64,000 bases of DNA from Clostridiales bacterium (GTDB lineage: Bacteria > Bacillota > Clostridia > TANB77 > CAG-508). Shown piece after piece: positions 54,298 to 63,646 of the stretch. The DNA lies in contig DXVF01000010.1 of the NCBI GenBank assembly GCA_019417465.1, positions 1 to 64,000 on the forward strand, in the 5' to 3' direction. The notes under the pieces were generated by a model that was given only the letters and a program-made list of their open reading frames with translations, searched no databases and was not told the origin of the DNA. A program made the translations under genes and the position numbers. How positions within the stretch are numbered: the stretch's first letter is position 1; each line of letters opens with the position of its first letter.

Positions 54298-57126
54298 TTA
54301 CTTCTCCAAATATTTCTTTAAAAATTTACCTGTATAACTTTGCTCATTTTTAACAATTTGTTCTGGGGTTCCAATTGCAATAACTTGTCCTCCCCCATCT
54401 CCACCTTCTGGTCCTAAGTCTATAATATGATCACAAGTTTTTATTAAATCTAAATTATGTTCTATTACAATAATACTATTACCTATATCTACTAGTCTTT
54501 GTAAAATATCTACCAGTTTATGAACATCTGCAATATGAAGACCTGTTGTTGGCTCGTCTAGTATGTATAATGTTTTACCAGTAGCTCTTTTAGAAAGTTC
54601 TGAGCTAAGTTTAACACGTTGTGCTTCTCCTCCAGATAATGTTGTAGAGGGTTGTCCAAGTTTTATATAGCCAAGTCCTACATCATATAAAGTTTGAATC
54701 TTTTGTTTTATCTTAGGAATGTTTTCAAAAAATACTAATGCTTCTTCTACAGTCATATCTAATACATCTGCTATTGTTTTACCTTTATATTTTACTTCTA
54801 ATGTTTCGTGGTTATATCTTTTACCATTACATACTTCACAAGGTACATAAATATCTGGTAAAAAGTGCATTTCTATTTTTAGAAGTCCATCACCTGAACA
54901 ACTTTCACATCTTCCTCCTGGTACATTAAAACTAAATCTTCCCTTTTGATACCCTCTCATCTTAGCTTCATTAGTTCCTGCAAAAATATCACGAATAATA
55001 TCAAATACTCCTGTATAAGTAGCTGGATTAGAACGTGGCGTTCTACCAATTGGTGATTGATCTATATTAATAATTTTATCTATATTTTCTATGCCTTTTA
55101 TAGATTTACACTTACCTGGTTTTTCGTTTGACTTGTTTATTTCTTTTGCAATTGTTTTATATAATATTTCATTTACAAGTGTACTTTTACCAGAGCCCGA
55201 TACGCCTGTAACACATGTAAATAATCCTAAAGGAAATTTGACATTTATATTTTTTAAATTATGCTCTTTGGCACCTATTACCTCTATAGCTTCTCCTTTT
55301 ACAGCTTTCCTTCTTTTTCTTGGAACTTCTATTTGTTTTCTTCCGCTTAAATACTCACCTGTAACAGAACCTTTAGCTAATTTAATTTCTTCTGCAGTTC
55401 CTTGTGCCATTACTTTTCCTCCATGTACCCCTGCACCTGGTCCTATATCTATAATTTGGTCTGCTGCATACATTGTATCTTCATCATGCTCTACTACTAA
55501 TAAAGTATTACCCAAATCTCTTAATTTCTTTAAGGTTGCTAGTAACTTATCATTATCTCTTTGATGTAATCCTATACTTGGTTCATCTAATATATAAAGT
55601 ACACCAGATAATCCTGAGCCAATTTGAGTAGCTAAACGGATACGTTGTGCTTCTCCTCCAGATAATGTCCCAGCACTTCTTGATAGTGTTAAATACTCTA
55701 AGCCTACATCCATTAGGAATTGAAGCCTTTTATTCATTTCTTTTAATATTTGTTCTGATATCATTCTTTCTGTTTTAGTTAGTTTTAAATTATTTATATA
55801 ATCCTTAATCTTGTTAATTGGTATATCTGTTAATTCATTAATATTTTTATCTCCTACCTTAACAGCCAACACTTCTTTTTTTAGTCTTGCTCCATGGCAC
55901 TGGTCACAATCAGAATTACTCATGTACATTTCATAAAAATCACGCATACCCTGAGACTTTGTTTCGTTATGACGTCTAGTTAATGTTGGAATAACTCCTT
56001 CAAATGGAGCAGTATATTTTCGTGTGCCTGCTGGTGATTCATATTCAAAATCTATTTTTTCATCGCCAGTACCATATAATATTTTATCTAAAAACTCACG
56101 AGGAAGCTCATTTATGGGTTTTTTAATATCTACATTATAATGTCTTGCTATACTTTCAAAATACATTTTTGCCATAGTGTCGCCTTTTTTCATAGTACTT
56201 GCACCAAAAGCTTTAACACCATCATACAAGGTTTTACTTTTATCTGGAATTATTAAATCTTCATCTATTTTCATTAAAAATCCTATACCTGTACAGCTAG
56301 GACATGCTCCAAATGGATTGTTAAAAGAAAACATACTAGGTGTTAATTCTGGAAAACTAAAACCGCAATCTGGACATGCATAATTTTCACTAAACAAAAG
56401 TTCTTCTTTTCCTACAACATCTACTTTTACTAGTCCATCTGCATTTTTTAGTGCTACTTCTACAGATTCTGCAAGTCTGCTTCTAATACCTTCTTTTATA
56501 ACTAATCTATCTACTACTATGTCTATGTTATGCTTTTTCTTTCTGTCTATTTCTAAATCATCAGAAAGTTCTACAAGGTTTCCATCTATTATGGCACGTA
56601 CAAAACCTTCTTTTTGATATTTCTCTAATAGCTTTACATATTCTCCTTTTCTTCCTCTTATAACAGGTGCTAATATTTGTATTTTACTTCCCGCTTCTAA
56701 ACTCATTATACTATCTAGTATTTGGTCTATTGATTGTTTCTCTATTTTTTTACCACAAGTAGGACAATAAGGAACACCTATTCGTGCATATAATAAACGG
56801 ATATAATCGTATATTTCTGTAACTGTTCCTACTGTAGAACGTGGATTCTTGGAAGTTGTTTTTTGATCTATTGAAATTGCAGGTGAAAGGCCTTCTATAG
56901 ATTCTACATCTGGTTTCTCCATTAAGCCTAAAAATTGACGTGCATATGAAGAAAGACTTTCTACATATCTTCTTTGTCCTTCTGCATATAAAGTATCAAA
57001 TGCTAGAGATGATTTACCAGAACCCGAAAGACCTGTAACAACAACTAGTTTATTCTTTGGTATTTCTAAACTTATATCTTTTAGATTATGCTCTTTTGCG
57101 CCTTTTATTATGATTTTATCATTCAT
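54298..57126 (-). CDS. uvrA: Excinuclease ABC subunit A
   Basis: A 942-residue nucleotide-excision-repair damage sensor. There are two ABC ATPase halves: TGLSGSGKSSLAFDTLYAEG and TLSGGEAQRIRLATQIGSGL in the first, GVSGSGKSTLVNEILYKT and TLSGGEAQRVKLSSELSKR in the second. Zinc fingers include CPTCGKK, CPDCGFSF and CESCSGDG with CEVC. The length is normal and no in-frame CGG is present. The ATG at 57126 is preferred because GGGGG is well spaced. uvrB lies about 650 bp upstream, separated by a small ORF. Confidence 0.96.
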   Translation of the reverse strand: MNDKIIIKGAKEHNLKDISLEIPKNKLVVVTGLSGSGKSSLAFDTLYAEGQRRYVESLSSYARQFLGLMEKPDVESIEGLSPAISIDQKTTSKNPRSTVGTVTEIYDYIRLLYARIGVPYCPTCGKKIEKQSIDQILDSIMSLEAGSKIQILAPVIRGRKGEYVKLLEKYQKEGFVRAIIDGNLVELSDDLEIDRKKKHNIDIVVDRLVIKEGIRSRLAESVEVALKNADGLVKVDVVGKEELLFSENYACPDCGFSFPELTPSMFSFNNPFGACPSCTGIGFLMKIDEDLIIPDKSKTLYDGVKAFGASTMKKGDTMAKMYFESIARHYNVDIKKPINELPREFLDKILYGTGDEKIDFEYESPAGTRKYTAPFEGVIPTLTRRHNETKSQGMRDFYEMYMSNSDCDQCHGARLKKEVLAVKVGDKNINELTDIPINKIKDYINNLKLTKTERMISEQILKEMNKRLQFLMDVGLEYLTLSRSAGTLSGGEAQRIRLATQIGSGLSGVLYILDEPSIGLHQRDNDKLLATLKKLRDLGNTLLVVEHDEDTMYAADQIIDIGPGAGVHGGKVMAQGTAEEIKLAKGSVTGEYLSGRKQIEVPRKRRKAVKGEAIEVIGAKEHNLKNINVKFPLGLFTCVTGVSGSGKSTLVNEILYKTIAKEINKSNEKPGKCKSIKGIENIDKIINIDQSPIGRTPRSNPATYTGVFDIIRDIFAGTNEAKMRGYQKGRFSFNVPGGRCESCSGDGLLKIEMHFLPDIYVPCEVCNGKRYNHETLEVKYKGKTIADVLDMTVEEALVFFENIPKIKQKIQTLYDVGLGYIKLGQPSTTLSGGEAQRVKLSSELSKRATGKTLYILDEPTTGLHIADVHKLVDILQRLVDIGNSIIVIEHNLDLIKTCDHIIDLGPEGGDGGGQVIAIGTPEQIVKNEQSYTGKFLKKYLEK

Positions 57127-57261
57127 ATACATGCCCCCTAATTTGCTTTTTGCTTTTTTATTATACTACATATTTTTACACAAAACAATAGTTTGTTTCA
57201 TTAAAAATAATAGCAACTAAATTATATTTCATAATACTTGAGAACTCTCCTAGATATAAAA

Positions 57262-57312
57262 AACAAAGACTAAAAGGCAATAAATTAATTTATCTTCTGG
57301 TCTTTGTTTATA
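57262..57312. terminator. Terminator upstream of uvrA
   Basis: AAACAAAGAC and GTCTTTGTTT pair across a ~30-base loop with A- and T-rich flanks. It ends the small minus-strand gene at 57328. Confidence 0.65.
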
Positions 57313-57327
57313 TTTTTATACTTATCA

Positions 57328-57729
57328 TTAAAATTGTGGTGTCATTATAGGAATAATTTTATAATTTGTAACACACTCAAATTGTGACTCTGTTAATGTT
57401 TTTCTAATAGTTTTCCACACATTAGAGTACTCTATATCATTAGCATAAAAATCCTTTGATATAACAATTACTCTTTGATCGCTATTTCCAATCTGGATAA
57501 ATCCTTTTCGAAATATTAAGAAATCTGAAGCTTCTTTTTGAGTTATAAAATCATTACTCCAAATGTCTTTCCAATTTTTAGATTCTATTATCTTTTCCGC
57601 ATTACCTTTATGATCTGTAAGTATGTTTGGAAAAAATACATTAGTCGCAGGATCTATAAAACCTGCAAGATACCGTATAGTCACACGATACTCCTCCTTG
57701 TCAAAAAAATATTGTTTATATTGTAACAC
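57328..57729 (-). CDS. Hypothetical protein with in-frame CGG
   Basis: A 133-residue soluble protein (LAGFIDPATNVFFPNILTDH near the N-terminus) without a family I recognise. Residue 19 is encoded by CGG (ATA CGG TAT, minus codon 57673-57675), which must be Arg for the frame to stay open. A +1 skip leads to a stop within a few codons. It is one of three short accessory ORFs that read CGG normally and is inserted between uvrB and uvrA, so it may be foreign or non-functional. Confidence 0.5.
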   Translation of the reverse strand: MLQYKQYFFDKEEYRVTIRYLAGFIDPATNVFFPNILTDHKGNAEKIIESKNWKDIWSNDFITQKEASDFLIFRKGFIQIGNSDQRVIVISKDFYANDIEYSNVWKTIRKTLTESQFECVTNYKIIPIMTPQF

Positions 57730-57785
57730 TACATTTCTAATAAATCAATATATATATTTTTCCTAATTCATATTATTTACGTTTT

Positions 57786-59743
57786 TTAAATAGATTTTTC
57801 TAATTCTTTTATCTTATCTCTTAACTCTGCAGCTTTTTCAAACTCCATAGAAGCGGCATGTGCTAGCATTTCATCTGTTAATTTAGAAATTAATTCTTCA
57901 GTGTCTATATCTTTTTCTATCTTATATTCTGATTTCATATCTTCTATAATACTTGCCTTTATTACTTCTCTTACAGATTTTTTTATTGTCTGTGGTGTAA
58001 TTCCATGTTCTTTGTTATATTCCATTTGTATTTTACGTCTTCTATTTGTTTCGTGTATTGCTTTTTCCATACTTTCTGTTAATTCGTCTGCATACATTAT
58101 AACCTTTCCTTCTGTATTTCTAGCTGCACGACCAATTGTTTGTATTAAACTTCTTTCCGAACGTAAGAATCCTTCTTTATCTGCATCTAGTATTGCAACT
58201 AAAGATACTTCTGGTATGTCTAGACCTTCTCTTAATAAATTAATTCCTACTAATACATCAAACTCTCCAAGTCTTAAGTCTCTTATAATTTCCATTCTTT
58301 CTAGTGCTTTTATTTCAGAGTGCATATATCTTACTTTTATGTCTAGACTAGCAAGATATGAAGTTAAATCTTCTGCCATTTTTTTAGTAAGTGTTGTTAC
58401 TAAAACTCTTTCTTGTTTCTCTACTCTTTCTCTTATTTGTTCAATTAAATCATCTACTTGATTTGTAACTGGTTTTACTTCTATTTTTGGATCTAAAAGT
58501 CCTGTTGGTCTTATAATTTGTTCTATTACATTACTTTTAGAATGTTCTTTTTCGTAATCTGCTGGTGTTGCACTAACAAAAACTACTTGATTTATTCTTT
58601 GTTCAAATTCATCAAATTTAAGGGGTCTATTATCAAATGCAGATGGAAGTCTAAATCCATAATTTACAAGGGACTCTTTTCTTGCTCTATCTCCATTATA
58701 CATTGCTCTTACTTGTGGTATTGTGGCATGAGATTCATCTATTAATAACAAGAAATCGTCAGGAAAATAATCAAATAAAGTAAATGGAGGACTTCCCTCT
58801 TCTCTACCACTAATATGTCTTGAATAGTTTTCTATTCCTTGACAAAATCCTGTCTCTTTCATCATTTCTATATCAAAATTTGTTCTTTCTTCTATTCTTT
58901 GTGCTTCTATTAGTTTTCCATTATCTTTAAAATACCTTATTCTTTCTTCTAACTCTGCTTCTATTGTTTTTATTGCTCTTTCCATTTTGTCACTTGTTGT
59001 TACATAGTGTGAGTTTGGAAATATCATAACATGATTTCGTGTAGCTATTGCTTTTCCTGTTAATGGATTTATTTCTGATATTTTTTCAATTTCATCATCC
59101 CAAAATTCTACCCTAATTGCTGATTCATTTTGGTCTGATGGATATATTTCTACAATATCTCCTTTTGCTCTAAATGTACCACGTTTGAAATCTAATTCAT
59201 TTCTTGTATATTGCATTGTAACTAGTTTTTTTAATACTTCATTTCTTTCCTTTTTCATTCCAGGTCTTAACGAAACAATCATATGTTCGTAATCGATAGG
59301 ATCTCCGAAGTCCATATATGCAAGATACAGATGCTACAATGATTACATCTTTTGTTTCAAAAAGTGAAGCTGTTGCTGAATGACGTAGTTTGTCTATTTC
59401 ATCATTTATTGATGCATCTTTTTCTATATATGTGTCAGAAGCGGGCAAATAACTTTCTGGTTGGTAATAATCGTAGTAGCTAACAAAATACTCAACTGCG
59501 TTCTCTGGAAAGAACTCTTTGAACTCTGAGTATAGTTGTCCAGCAAGTGTTTTATTGTGTGCTAAAACTAGTGTTGGCTTCTGTACTTTTTGAATAATAT
59601 TTGCCATTGTGAAGGTTTTTCCGAGAGCCTGTAACTCCTAGAAGCGTCTGGAATTTCTTACCTTCCATTATTCCTTTGCTTAAATATTCAATTGCCTGTG
59701 GTTGGTCACCAGTTGGCTTATATTCTGATACTAATTTAAACAT
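57786..59743 (-). CDS. uvrB: Excinuclease ABC subunit B, twice +1 recoded
   Basis: UvrB, the helicase-like damage verifier. It starts MFKLVSEYKPTGDQPQAIEY behind AAGGAG. The frame breaks at TCT CGG AAA (C at 59623), inside Walker A, where GVTGSGKTFTMANIIQKVQK is expected. It breaks again at CTT CGG AGA (C at 59307), where CIYGLGDPIDYEHMIVSLRP is expected. Skipping each C restores 651 residues of normal UvrB, including DYYQPESYLPASDTYI, LLIDESHATIPQ, REGLDIPEVSLVAILDADKE and the C-terminal UVR motif EKAAELRDKIKELE. All the rest is intact and well conserved, which argues against decay. Confidence 0.93.
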
Positions 59744-59812
59744 AATTTTCTCCTTTTTTAATTTAGTTATTTTATTATGTATTCCCAACCTGGTTGCCAA
59801 GATTTCAGAATA

Positions 59813-59840
59813 TGGACAAGAGAACCGTCCCCTTGTCCAC
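59813..59840. repeat. REP-like palindrome, copy B
   Basis: Exact reverse complement of the 28-bp element at 53653-53680, so the pair forms an inverted repeat around the uvrA-uvrB region. It touches the stop codon of the ABC1 kinase gene at 59841. Confidence 0.8.
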
Positions 59841-61386
59841 TTAATATCCTTTATGAAAATGATCTTTTACCATTTGTATAAATAGCCATATTGTAAAAAT
59901 AGCAGCTAATGCTAAATAAATATATCTTAATATTTGATTATTTACCATGCTTGCTCCTAACAATATTGCCGCATCTAAAAGTCCAATAATTAATTGATGT
60001 AACATCTTTTCTAATTTATCTACCTGTTTTTGTGAATTTGCAAGTTCTATATCTATCTTAGTTTCACCACGATTAATATCTCTTACAAAACTTAATAATT
60101 CATTTGGAAGCATACTTAAACTATTTGCTCCAGTTACAAAGTTTTTTCCTGTATTTATTAAATTTTCTTTTGAAAATGCATCTCTTAAGCCTTCTTCTTT
60201 TACTTTATTACTAAGTACCATTAATAAATTGATATTTGGACTAATTCCCTCTAATGTTCCTTCAATTACGCAAATTCCCCTAATTAGTAAAGTAATATTT
60301 TTATCTAGTTTTATATTATTTTCTCTTAAAACAATGTTTACACTATTCATAAATTCCAATATATTAATATTTTTTATATCTTCATTTACATTTTTATCTA
60401 GAATTTTTTGAATTGCTGTTCTTAATTTAATATGATTTACTGGTTCTTGAACATTAGATATATTAAGTAAAACATGTTCTAGTTCAGTTACATTATTTTC
60501 AATTATAGCTTTCATTGCATTCTTTAATAGTAATTTATTTCTAGAACTTATTCTTCCCATCATTCCTAAATCTAAAAATATTATTTTTCCATCTCTTATA
60601 AGAATATTATCTTGGTGCGGATCTGCATGGAAAAATCCATCATCTAATGCTTGTTTTATATAATTGTTAGCAAGTTTTAATCCTATTTCTTCAATATCAT
60701 ATCCTTGATTTATTAATTTTTCTTTATCATTTAGATTTATTCCTTTAATATTTTCCATAACTAAAACTTTTTTAGTAACTAAATTATTATATACTTTTGG
60801 AACATCTACATATGCTATATCACGGTTATTTTCCTTAAATTCTTCAAGATGTCCGAGCTTCTATTTGAAAATTCATCTCTTCTTTTGCTATATTATATAT
60901 CTCATCTATTACGTTAGTTAAATCAATTGTTTTTATTATAAAATTTAAATGCAATAATCTTATAGCTCTTTTTAATAACTTTACATCCATAGACATAGTT
61001 TCATAAACATTGTTCCTCTGAACTTTAATGACTACATCTTCTCCAGATTTTAATTTTGCTTTATGTACTTGTGCAATAGAAGCGGAACCTAAACATGTTT
61101 TAGATATACTTTGAAAAATTTGATTTGTATCTCCATATTCTTCTTTTAATATTTTTGAAACTTCTTCGAAACTCATTGGTGTAACTTTTGCTCTTAGATT
61201 TGATAAAGCATCACAATATTCTTTTGGTAATAAATCATATCTACTAGACATTATTTGTCCTAGTTTTATATACATAGGTCCTAATTTAGAAATTGTGTCA
61301 CATAATTTTTTAGGAGTAATGCCAATAAGCAAATCACTATTCTTTAATATTGAAATAATTTCTTTAAATCTCATTCTTTCGTTCAT
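59841..61386 (-). CDS. ABC1/UbiB (AarF) family kinase-like protein, +1 recoded
   Basis: An atypical kinase of ~514 residues. The first frame has GPMYIKLGQIMSSRYDLLPK and ASIAQVHKAKLKSGEDVVIK, then ends at FQIEARTS. At GCT CGG ACA (C at 60855) a +1 skip gives FQIEAGHLEEFKENNRDIAY and joins VLVMENIKGINL, FFHADPHQDNILI (catalytic loop) and IIFLDLGMMGRIS (metal site). Two C-terminal membrane helices complete the family layout. In Bacillota its role is unclear (quinone or lipid homeostasis). A phasin-like gene lies just upstream, a usual partner. Confidence 0.9.
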
Positions 61387-61424
61387 ACTATCTACCTTTT
61401 CTAAAATTATTTTTGCTTTAGCTT

Positions 61425-61757
61425 TTAATCATTTTCATTTTTTTCTTCTTTATCTGTATCTGTTGCTGACTCAGAATTATTTTTTAGTAATTTTGAAATT
61501 TCTTCTTTTTCTTCATCACTTAGATTTTTAATTATTTCTACAATTTCTTCTTTGCTTGCAGTTGTAATTTTAATATTAGTATTTTCTTTTATTTTATCTT
61601 TAAAATCTCTTTTTAGCTCTTCATTTTTTATAGAGCCTTCTTTATATAAAGCTTCTCCTTTTTCTAATAATTCTTTCTTTAGTTCATTTGCTTTTTCTCC
61701 TGTAAGAGATATAGCTCCTAAACCCATTAATAATACATTTTTTATGTTTTCTTTCAT
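61425..61757 (-). CDS. Phasin-like small protein
   Basis: A 110-residue protein with a short hydrophobic start (VLLMGLGAISLTGEKANELK) and long charged helices, ending in a Glu/Asp-rich tail. Small phasin-superfamily-like proteins of this form commonly precede AarF/UbiB-like genes in Bacillota. The spacing of 38 bp suggests an operon. The function is unknown. Confidence 0.65.
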   Translation of the reverse strand: MKENIKNVLLMGLGAISLTGEKANELKKELLEKGEALYKEGSIKNEELKRDFKDKIKENTNIKITTASKEEIVEIIKNLSDEEKEEISKLLKNNSESATDTDKEEKNEND

Positions 61758-62067
61758 TTATATCACAACCTTTCTAAATTTATTATAACACTAATATAAT
61801 AAAAGTAAATTAGTAATTTATATAATTGTAATAAGTTTTCTTCTTGCTTTCTTATCTATTATTTTTAAATCAAGAAGTCGTACTTGTGCTGATTTATCAG
61901 CTTCTTATGGTAAAATTTTTTTTAACTCTATAAGCTAGTGTCAATTTTTTTATATTTTTTATGTTTTTTCATAAACTACTAGACTTTTCATATTTTTCTG
62001 TGATATTATATTGTCATACTATAGATAAAGAACTATTTAATAGTTTATAGATTTAGGAGGGCAAAAA
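61758..62067. other. Intergenic region with divergent promoters
   Basis: Non-coding, AT-rich. A stem-loop with GCTGATTTATCAGC lies near 61888. The plus-strand gene at 62068 has TAGGAGG just upstream, and its promoter should lie at about 62000-62030. Confidence 0.5.
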
Positions 62068-62346
62068 ATGTCAAAATTTTTAAAAATAATTTTAATGATA
62101 TCTGTATTGTTATGTTTTTGTATAAATAGTGTTTTTGCTACCAATACTGCAAGAAACACTCAAGAAAACAATACAGCAACTACTAATAGCTCAACTTCTA
62201 CTTCACAATCAACTACAACAGTAACTACTCTTGATGATATACCAGAATCTAATCTTGGACTTACAAACATCTTAAATATATTATTAATTACAGTTGGTGT
62301 TGTTATTATTTTTCTAGCAATTGCAATTTTAATACGTTTAAAATAA
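62068..62346 (+). CDS. Small secreted membrane-anchored protein
   Basis: A 92-residue protein with a signal peptide (LKIILMISVLLCFCINSVFA), a Thr/Ser/Asn-rich low-complexity linker and a C-terminal membrane helix (ILLITVGVVIIFLAIAILI). It is exposed on the outer face of the membrane. Its build matches the larger protein encoded next at 62479, so the two look like relatives in architecture. GGAGG precedes the ATG and a terminator follows. Confidence 0.7.
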   Translation: MSKFLKIILMISVLLCFCINSVFATNTARNTQENNTATTNSSTSTSQSTTTVTTLDDIPESNLGLTNILNILLITVGVVIIFLAIAILIRLK

Positions 62347-62362
62347 TTTTCTATATATTTCC

Positions 62363-62400
62363 AAAAACTCTATTTTTTAACAAAATAGAGTTTTTTTTTA
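62363..62400 (+). terminator. Terminator
   Basis: AAAAACTCTATTTT and AAAATAGAGTTTTT form a stem with a long T-run directly after the small secreted protein gene. Confidence 0.9.
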
Positions 62401-62478
62401 TGTATATTTTATATTTTAAATTTAATAATAATATTGAGCTTGATTTTTTTTAAAATCAAATTTTATAAGGAGGTTATT

Positions 62479-62916
62479 ATGAAAAAAATAATAATATCAT
62501 CACTTTTAATATTATGTATTTCTTTACTTTTCTCATTTTCTAACGTATTTGCAAATACAATGAACAATGCAGCAAATGATGTAAGAAACGTTGTTGGTGG
62601 TGCTGAAAATGTGGTAGAAGATGCTGCAAAAGATGCTACTGGTGCTGTTAGAACAGGTATTAATACTGTTGGAAATGCTACAGAAAATACAGTAAACAAT
62701 GTAAAACATAATACTACAGGAAATATGAATACTAGAACAGATGATGGTTATACAGCTACTAGAACATCTGCAAATGGTACTGGAAATTTTTTAGGTAACA
62801 TGGGAAATAATGCTTGGACTTGGATAGTTGTTGGTATAATTGTATTGGCCATAATTGCTCTAATCTGGTATTATTCTACAAGACAAAATAATTATAGCAA
62901 CCATAATGATGAATAG
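62479..62916 (+). CDS. Secreted membrane-anchored low-complexity protein
   Basis: A 145-residue protein with a signal peptide (KKIIISSLLILCISLLFSFS), an Asn/Ala/Thr/Val-rich middle with helical repeats of the AENVVEDAAKDATGAVRTG kind, and a C-terminal membrane helix (WIVVGIIVLAIIALIWYYS). AAGGAGG fixes the start at 62479, not the longer frame from 62434. It has its own terminator. The function is unknown; a cell-surface or stress role is possible. Confidence 0.7.
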   Translation: MKKIIISSLLILCISLLFSFSNVFANTMNNAANDVRNVVGGAENVVEDAAKDATGAVRTGINTVGNATENTVNNVKHNTTGNMNTRTDDGYTATRTSANGTGNFLGNMGNNAWTWIVVGIIVLAIIALIWYYSTRQNNYSNHNDE

Positions 62917-62953
62917 AAAAGCTTATAGTATTATTAAATAAAAAATAATAATT

Positions 62954-62994
62954 TGTGCGTTAATCAATTTTATAATTTTAACGCACATTTTTAT
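62954..62994 (+). terminator. Terminator
   Basis: TGTGCGTTAA and TTAACGCACA form a perfect stem, followed by TTTTTATT. Confidence 0.9.
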
Positions 62995-63121
62995 TGTTCC
63001 TAGTTAATAGTTTTTTACTTGTTAGTAACTTTTATTATCAAAACTACAATTTACTATTTTCTTATTTCTCTTTGCATGATATAATATTAAGCAATTAACA
63101 TTAAAAAAGGAGTTTAATATT

Positions 63122-63571
63122 ATGCGTAAATTAATTGCAAAAAATCCAACTGCTAAGCACAATTATACGATTATAGATACCTTAGAAACAGGAATCGTAC
63201 TTACAGGTACAGAAATAAAATCTATTAGAGCAGGAAAAGTAAATTTAAAAGATAGTTATGCTACTATAAAAAATGGAGAAGTGTTTGTTTTATCTATGCA
63301 TATTAGTCCATATGAACATGGAAATATTTTCAATAAAGATCCTTTAAGAGATAGAAAATTACTTTTAAATAGACGAGAAATCAATAAATTAGTCGGACTT
63401 ATTAACCAAAAAGGTTGTACATTAGTTCCTATAAGCTTATATTTTAAAGATAGTCTAGTTAAATTAGAATTAGGGATTTGTAAAGGAAAAAAATTATATG
63501 ATAAACGTGAAGATATCGCTAAAAAAGATGCAGAAATGAAAATTAGAAGAGCTATGAAGCAAAATTATTAA
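63122..63571 (+). CDS. smpB: SsrA-binding protein SmpB
   Basis: A 149-residue tmRNA partner for rescue of stalled ribosomes. KNPTAKHNYTIIDTLETGIV, GTEIKSIRAGKVNLKDSYA, HISPYEHGNIFNKDPLRDRK and the basic C-terminal tail KREDIAKKDAEMKIRRAMKQ are all typical. AAAGGAG precedes the ATG. Rescue functions matter here if frameshifting at CGG codons is imperfect and creates truncated products (inference). Confidence 0.96.
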   Translation: MRKLIAKNPTAKHNYTIIDTLETGIVLTGTEIKSIRAGKVNLKDSYATIKNGEVFVLSMHISPYEHGNIFNKDPLRDRKLLLNRREINKLVGLINQKGCTLVPISLYFKDSLVKLELGICKGKKLYDKREDIAKKDAEMKIRRAMKQNY

Positions 63572-63572
63572 T

Positions 63573-63638
63573 TTTTTCAAGGAGGGTGCCTTTAAAAATA
63601 GGAACCCTCCTTGAAAAATAGGAACCCTCCTTGAAAAA
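63573..63638. terminator. Terminator with a duplicated 3' arm
   Basis: TTTTTCAAGGAGGGT can pair with ACCCTCCTTGAAAAA at 63604-63618 or with an identical copy at 63624-63638. The 20-base unit is directly repeated. It serves smpB and the convergent fba gene. Confidence 0.8.
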
Positions 63639-63646
63639 TCTTACAT

